Assembly: GCA_001464055.1 (NCBI GenBank)
Contig: LNET01000042.1
Span: 17,664-81,663 of the forward strand
Origin: Burkholderiales bacterium Ga0077543
GTDB taxonomy: Bacteria; Pseudomonadota; Gammaproteobacteria; Burkholderiales; Burkholderiaceae_C
Length of the DNA stretch: 64,000 bases
Direction: 5' to 3'
Shown one piece after another: positions 60,722-64,000 of the stretch (position 1 is the first letter of the stretch; each line of letters begins with the position of its first letter). The notes under the pieces were generated by a model. It was given only the letters and a program-made list of their open reading frames with translations. It was not told the DNA's origin and did not search any database. Made by a program: the position numbers and the translations under genes.

Positions 60722-61237
60722 ATGACCACAAACCGCAGCGACACACGAACGCTGGCCTTCTGGCTGGCGCTGGCGGTGGTGGTGATCCTGGCCGACCAGG
60801 TGACGAAGACCCTGATCGTGGGCTACTTCCAGCTGGGCGACAGCCGGACCGTCACCAGCTACTTCAACCTGGTGCGCGCGCACAACCCCGGCGCGGCCTT
60901 CAGCTTCCTGGCCGACGCCTCGGGCTGGCAGCGCTGGTTCTTCACGGCGCTGGGCATCATCGTCTCGGGCTTCATCGTCTGGATGATCCGCACCAACCCC
61001 AGCCAGAAGCTGTTCTGCTTTGCGGTGAGCATGATCATGGGCGGGGCGCTGGGCAACGTCATCGACCGCTTGCTGCACGGCCACGTCATCGACTTCCTGC
61101 AGTTCCGCTTCGACTTCCTGGCGCCGATGTTCCGCGGCGGCTACTTTCCCAGCTTCAACATCGCCGACAGCGCGATCACGCTGGGCGCCGTCTGCCTGAT
61201 CCTGGACGAGATCCTGCGGGTGCGGCGCGGGCGCTGA
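60722..61237 (+). CDS. lspA: Lipoprotein signal peptidase II
   Basis: [65 protein letters not shown]. Confidence 0.96.
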   Translation: MTTNRSDTRTLAFWLALAVVVILADQVTKTLIVGYFQLGDSRTVTSYFNLVRAHNPGAAFSFLADASGWQRWFFTALGIIVSGFIVWMIRTNPSQKLFCFAVSMIMGGALGNVIDRLLHGHVIDFLQFRFDFLAPMFRGGYFPSFNIADSAITLGAVCLILDEILRVRRGR

Positions 61238-61291
61238 ACAGGCGCTTCTGGGGGCAGTCCCCGATGGCGACGGCGACGCGCTGCAGGCCCA

Positions 61292-62089
61292 ATGCGGCGG
61301 ATGGAGACGCCTGCCGATCCACCCGTCCGCGAACCTGCAGCCCCGGCCAGCAGCAGCCCGCGGCTGAACACCCTGCAATGGCGCGACCCCCCGCGCTGGC
61401 TGGCCCTGGGCTGGCACGACTTCCGGCGTGCCCCCGCCATCGGGCTGTTCTACGGCCTGTGCTTCATGGTGATGGGCTGGGCGCTGCTGAAGGTCTACGA
61501 ACACGCGCCGGCCTACACCCTGGCGCTGTCGGCCGGCTTCCTGCTGATGGGGCCCTTCCTGTGCCTGGGCCTGTACCGGGTGAGCCAGCGCCTGGAAGCC
61601 GGTGAAAAACCCGACTTCGGCGACTCGCTGCTGGCCTGGGACCAGCGCATCAGCGCCCTGGGCATCTTCGGCTTCGTGCTGCTGGTGCTGGAAATGCTGT
61701 GGGGCCGGGCCACCCTGGTCATCTTCGCCGTCAGCTTCGACGGCATGCCCGACTTCAAGGGCTCGCTGCTGGCCCTGCTGGACCCGGACAACATCGGCTT
61801 CATCGTCGCCTGGGTCGGCGTGGGCGCGATCTTCGCCACGCTCATCTACGCCATCAGCGTGGTGTCGATCCCGATGATCCTGCACCGCCGCACCGATGCC
61901 ATCACGGCCGGCCTGACCAGCCTGCGCCTGGTGCTCACGCAGACCGGGGTGATGCTGTGGTGGGCCTTCCTCATCGCCCTGCTGGTGGGCCTGGCCCTGC
62001 TGCCCTGGTTCGCAGGCCTGCTGGTCGTGGGGCCGGTGGTGGGGCATGCCAGCTGGCACGCGTATCGGGCGGCGGTTGCCGACGATTGA
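61292..62089 (+). CDS. DUF2189-type membrane protein
   Basis: PPRWLALGWHDFRRAPAIGLFYGLCFMVMGWALL...FLLMGPFLCLGLYRVSQRLEAGE. Confidence 0.85.
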   Translation: MRRMETPADPPVREPAAPASSSPRLNTLQWRDPPRWLALGWHDFRRAPAIGLFYGLCFMVMGWALLKVYEHAPAYTLALSAGFLLMGPFLCLGLYRVSQRLEAGEKPDFGDSLLAWDQRISALGIFGFVLLVLEMLWGRATLVIFAVSFDGMPDFKGSLLALLDPDNIGFIVAWVGVGAIFATLIYAISVVSIPMILHRRTDAITAGLTSLRLVLTQTGVMLWWAFLIALLVGLALLPWFAGLLVVGPVVGHASWHAYRAAVADD

Positions 62090-62331
62090 CCCACGGCGCA
62101 GCGCTGGCCGACTGAAGCAAGTCGAAGTTGCTGCCTGGGCCGCGCATGGCTTCGGTCAGGCCAGATCGCCATGAAGCTGCCCTTGGTCGCTACCGGCTCC
62201 CGGCCATTTGCTGTCGTTCGCGGTGGACGGCTTTCAGGCTGTCTGGCGGTGTTTCTGCAGTCCTCGCGACAGAGGCTATCTGAAGCGTTTCATGGCGTTT
62301 GCGAGGGGATGCATCGCTGGCCTTGCTTGCG

Positions 62332-62345
62332 TAGCACAGGTGCTA
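62332..62345. promoter_or_regulatory. Palindromic operator candidate overlapping the toxin-antitoxin promoter
   Basis: TAGCAC-AG-GTGCTA between TTGCTT (62323) and TATACAT (62344), ATG at 62358. Confidence 0.5.
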
Positions 62346-62357
62346 TACATTCGCGTC

Positions 62358-62642
62358 ATGCGCTCTGCAACCTTTCCACCCATCCGTGTCGAGCCCGAAG
62401 TCCGCGCCGAAGTCGAGGCTGTCTTGCGCGAGGGTGAGACGCTGACCCAGTTCATCGAGGAGGCAGTCGTCGCGGCCGCAGCTTGGCGCCGGGTGCAGTC
62501 CGAGTTCGTCATTCGCGGTGAGGCAGCGATTGAGCGCTGGAAACAAGAAGGCGGCGGGCACGGGGTAGACGAGGTCATGGCCGACCTGCAGGCACGCCTC
62601 GATGACGCGAAGCGCCGTGCTGCTCAGCGCACAGGCCGGTGA
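62358..62642 (+). CDS. Antitoxin-like protein (YlcI/YnfO-like)
   Basis: MRSATFPPIRVEPEVRAEVEAVLREGETLTQFIEEAVVAAAAWRRVQSEFVIRGEAAIERWKQEG; GTGA overlap with downstream toxin. Confidence 0.75.
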   Translation: MRSATFPPIRVEPEVRAEVEAVLREGETLTQFIEEAVVAAAAWRRVQSEFVIRGEAAIERWKQEGGGHGVDEVMADLQARLDDAKRRAAQRTGR

Positions 62643-62965
62643 CGCTCAAGTACACGGTCACGCTCCTGCAAGAAGCGGTGGAGGACCTGCGGCGTCTGGA
62701 GGACTATTCCATCGAGCGCGAGCTTGCGAGCGAGACGCCGGACTGGACCACACCTCAAAGAGCACTGGACGCTATCCGCGAAGGAATGCGATTGCTGTCC
62801 TGGTCGCCGTACACCTGCCGTCGGGCAGAACTTGGCAATGGCCGCTCGCGCGAATTGATCGTTCCGTTCGGTGGCACGGGCTACATCGTTCTATTCGACA
62901 TCATCGGCGACAACGTGATCGTGGGCGCGGTGAGGCACCAACGGGAAGAGGACTATCGGCACTGA
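62639..62965 (+). CDS. RelE/ParE-family toxin
   Basis: YTVTLLQEAVEDLRRLEDYSIERE...LLSWSPYTCRRAELGNGRSRELIVPFGGTGYIVLFDIIGDNVIVGAVRHQREEDYRH; GTG start. Confidence 0.8.
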   Translation: MTLKYTVTLLQEAVEDLRRLEDYSIERELASETPDWTTPQRALDAIREGMRLLSWSPYTCRRAELGNGRSRELIVPFGGTGYIVLFDIIGDNVIVGAVRHQREEDYRH

Positions 62966-63396
62966 AGCGGGCGGGGGCGACGAAACTGGCGCTCTCGCCA
63001 CCCGGAAAGGCGCCCACCGACGGCGAGTTGCACGCGCTGCTGCAGATCGTCATCGTCCGACTGATGAAGATGCTCACGCGCAGAAGGTGCTGACGCTCAG
63101 AGGCGCGATGCCGCGCGAGGACCAGGCCCGCCAGCTGCTGTGCGCCGTCATCGACGGGAACAGCGCAGCATGCCGCGGTGCGGGTCGAAGCCCATGACCG
63201 CAAGCGGCTGGAGCAGCTGTGCCGCTACATCACGCGGCCGGCGCTTTCTGACCAACGCGTGCAGATCAATGCCGCCGGCCAGGTCGAGCTCAAACTCAAG
63301 ACGCCTTGGCGCGATGGAACGACGCACCTGGTCATGAGTCCGCTGGAGTTCATGCAGCGGTTGGCCGCGCTGGTGCCGCGGCCGTCATTGAAAGGG
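62964..63396 (+). mobile_element. IS91-family transposase remnant with internal deletions/frameshift
   Basis: Three collinear pieces in different frames: DGELHALLQIVIVRLMKMLTR / QKVLTLRGAMPREDQARQLLCAVIDG / HAAVRVEAHDRKRLEQLCRYITRPALSDQRVQINAAGQVELKLKTPWRDGTTHLVMSPLEFMQRLAALVPRP. Confidence 0.8.
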
Positions 63397-63724
63397 ACGA
63401 CGCCGCCTTCGAAAACACCCATCCCGTTTTTCTGCAAGTCCGCCTGACGCCTGCATTCAGCAGGCCGCAGGCCATTCATGGCGGGCCCTGGCCGATCTCG
63501 GGCCCATCCGGCTTGCGGTGGCTGGCACCGCACAGCTGCAGCGTTCCGCCCAAGGGCACCAGCCTGCAGCCACGGGTCGTTTAGAGCCAGTCGGCGTTCA
63601 GGCCAGTGCTGTCGGGTGGGCCACCTGCACACGGTCGCGCTGGGACGGCTTGGGCCGGCATGGCAGCCGGCCGGAAGCGCAGGCTCGCGGCTGGCAATGC
63701 TGCCGTCAGGCTGACTTGCTTGCA

Positions 63725-63880
63725 GCTGCGCGGCGGCGTGCCCGGTGCCAGGCCGGCCAGGCCGTCAGCCATCAATGCCCAGCTTTCGGGTTCGGGGATG
63801 GGGGCCATCTGTCCGTACTGGACATGGTCAACGTTGATGAAGCCGCCACCGAATGTCACTTCGATGGCCCGGATGCCTGA
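63725..63880 (-). pseudogene. PEP-CTERM protein C-terminal remnant
   Basis: GIRAIEVTFGGGFINVDHVQYGQMAPIPEPESWALMADGLAGL then loss of normal basic tail. Confidence 0.55.
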
Positions 63881-63930
63881 GGCTGGGCTACGTGCGCCAG
63901 TAACCCGACAGCGAACGCTATGGCTTGACG

Positions 63931-64000
63931 ATGAAGGTGTTCGAGCTGGGCACCAAGGCGCTGCAGTACCCCGAACTGGTGGGCCTGGCGAACCCGCAGA
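63931..64000 (+). CDS. Possible start of a CDS running off the right edge
   Basis: MKVFELGTKALQYPELVGLANPQ open to window end. Confidence 0.25.
   Translation, partial: MKVFELGTKALQYPELVGLANPQ

Overview
64-kb window of a high-GC chromosome, apparently betaproteobacterial (Burkholderiales-like, judged from gene content). Most of it is ordinary chromosome: a cbb3-type oxidase cluster, egtD, rsgA, murB, an acyl-CoA dehydrogenase pair, rsuA, and ribF-ileS-lspA. The accessory parts are: (i) a 9.4-kb gene for a secreted DUF11 + SdrD_B/Cna-B-repeat giant protein, followed by a partner gene that runs off the left edge; (ii) two tandem PEP-CTERM exopolymer-type genes divergent from a STAND-ATPase regulator; (iii) a vapBC locus whose toxin has an in-frame TGA; (iv) a second toxin-antitoxin pair followed by IS91-family and PEP-CTERM debris at the right edge; (v) an IS5-like transposase remnant joined to a 5'-truncated carboxylesterase, and a TonB-receptor C-terminal remnant. 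Several clean inverted repeats lie in intergenic gaps. I see no rRNA, tRNA, CRISPR array, phage or recognisable defence system. Product names come from reading the translated motifs; no database search was run.
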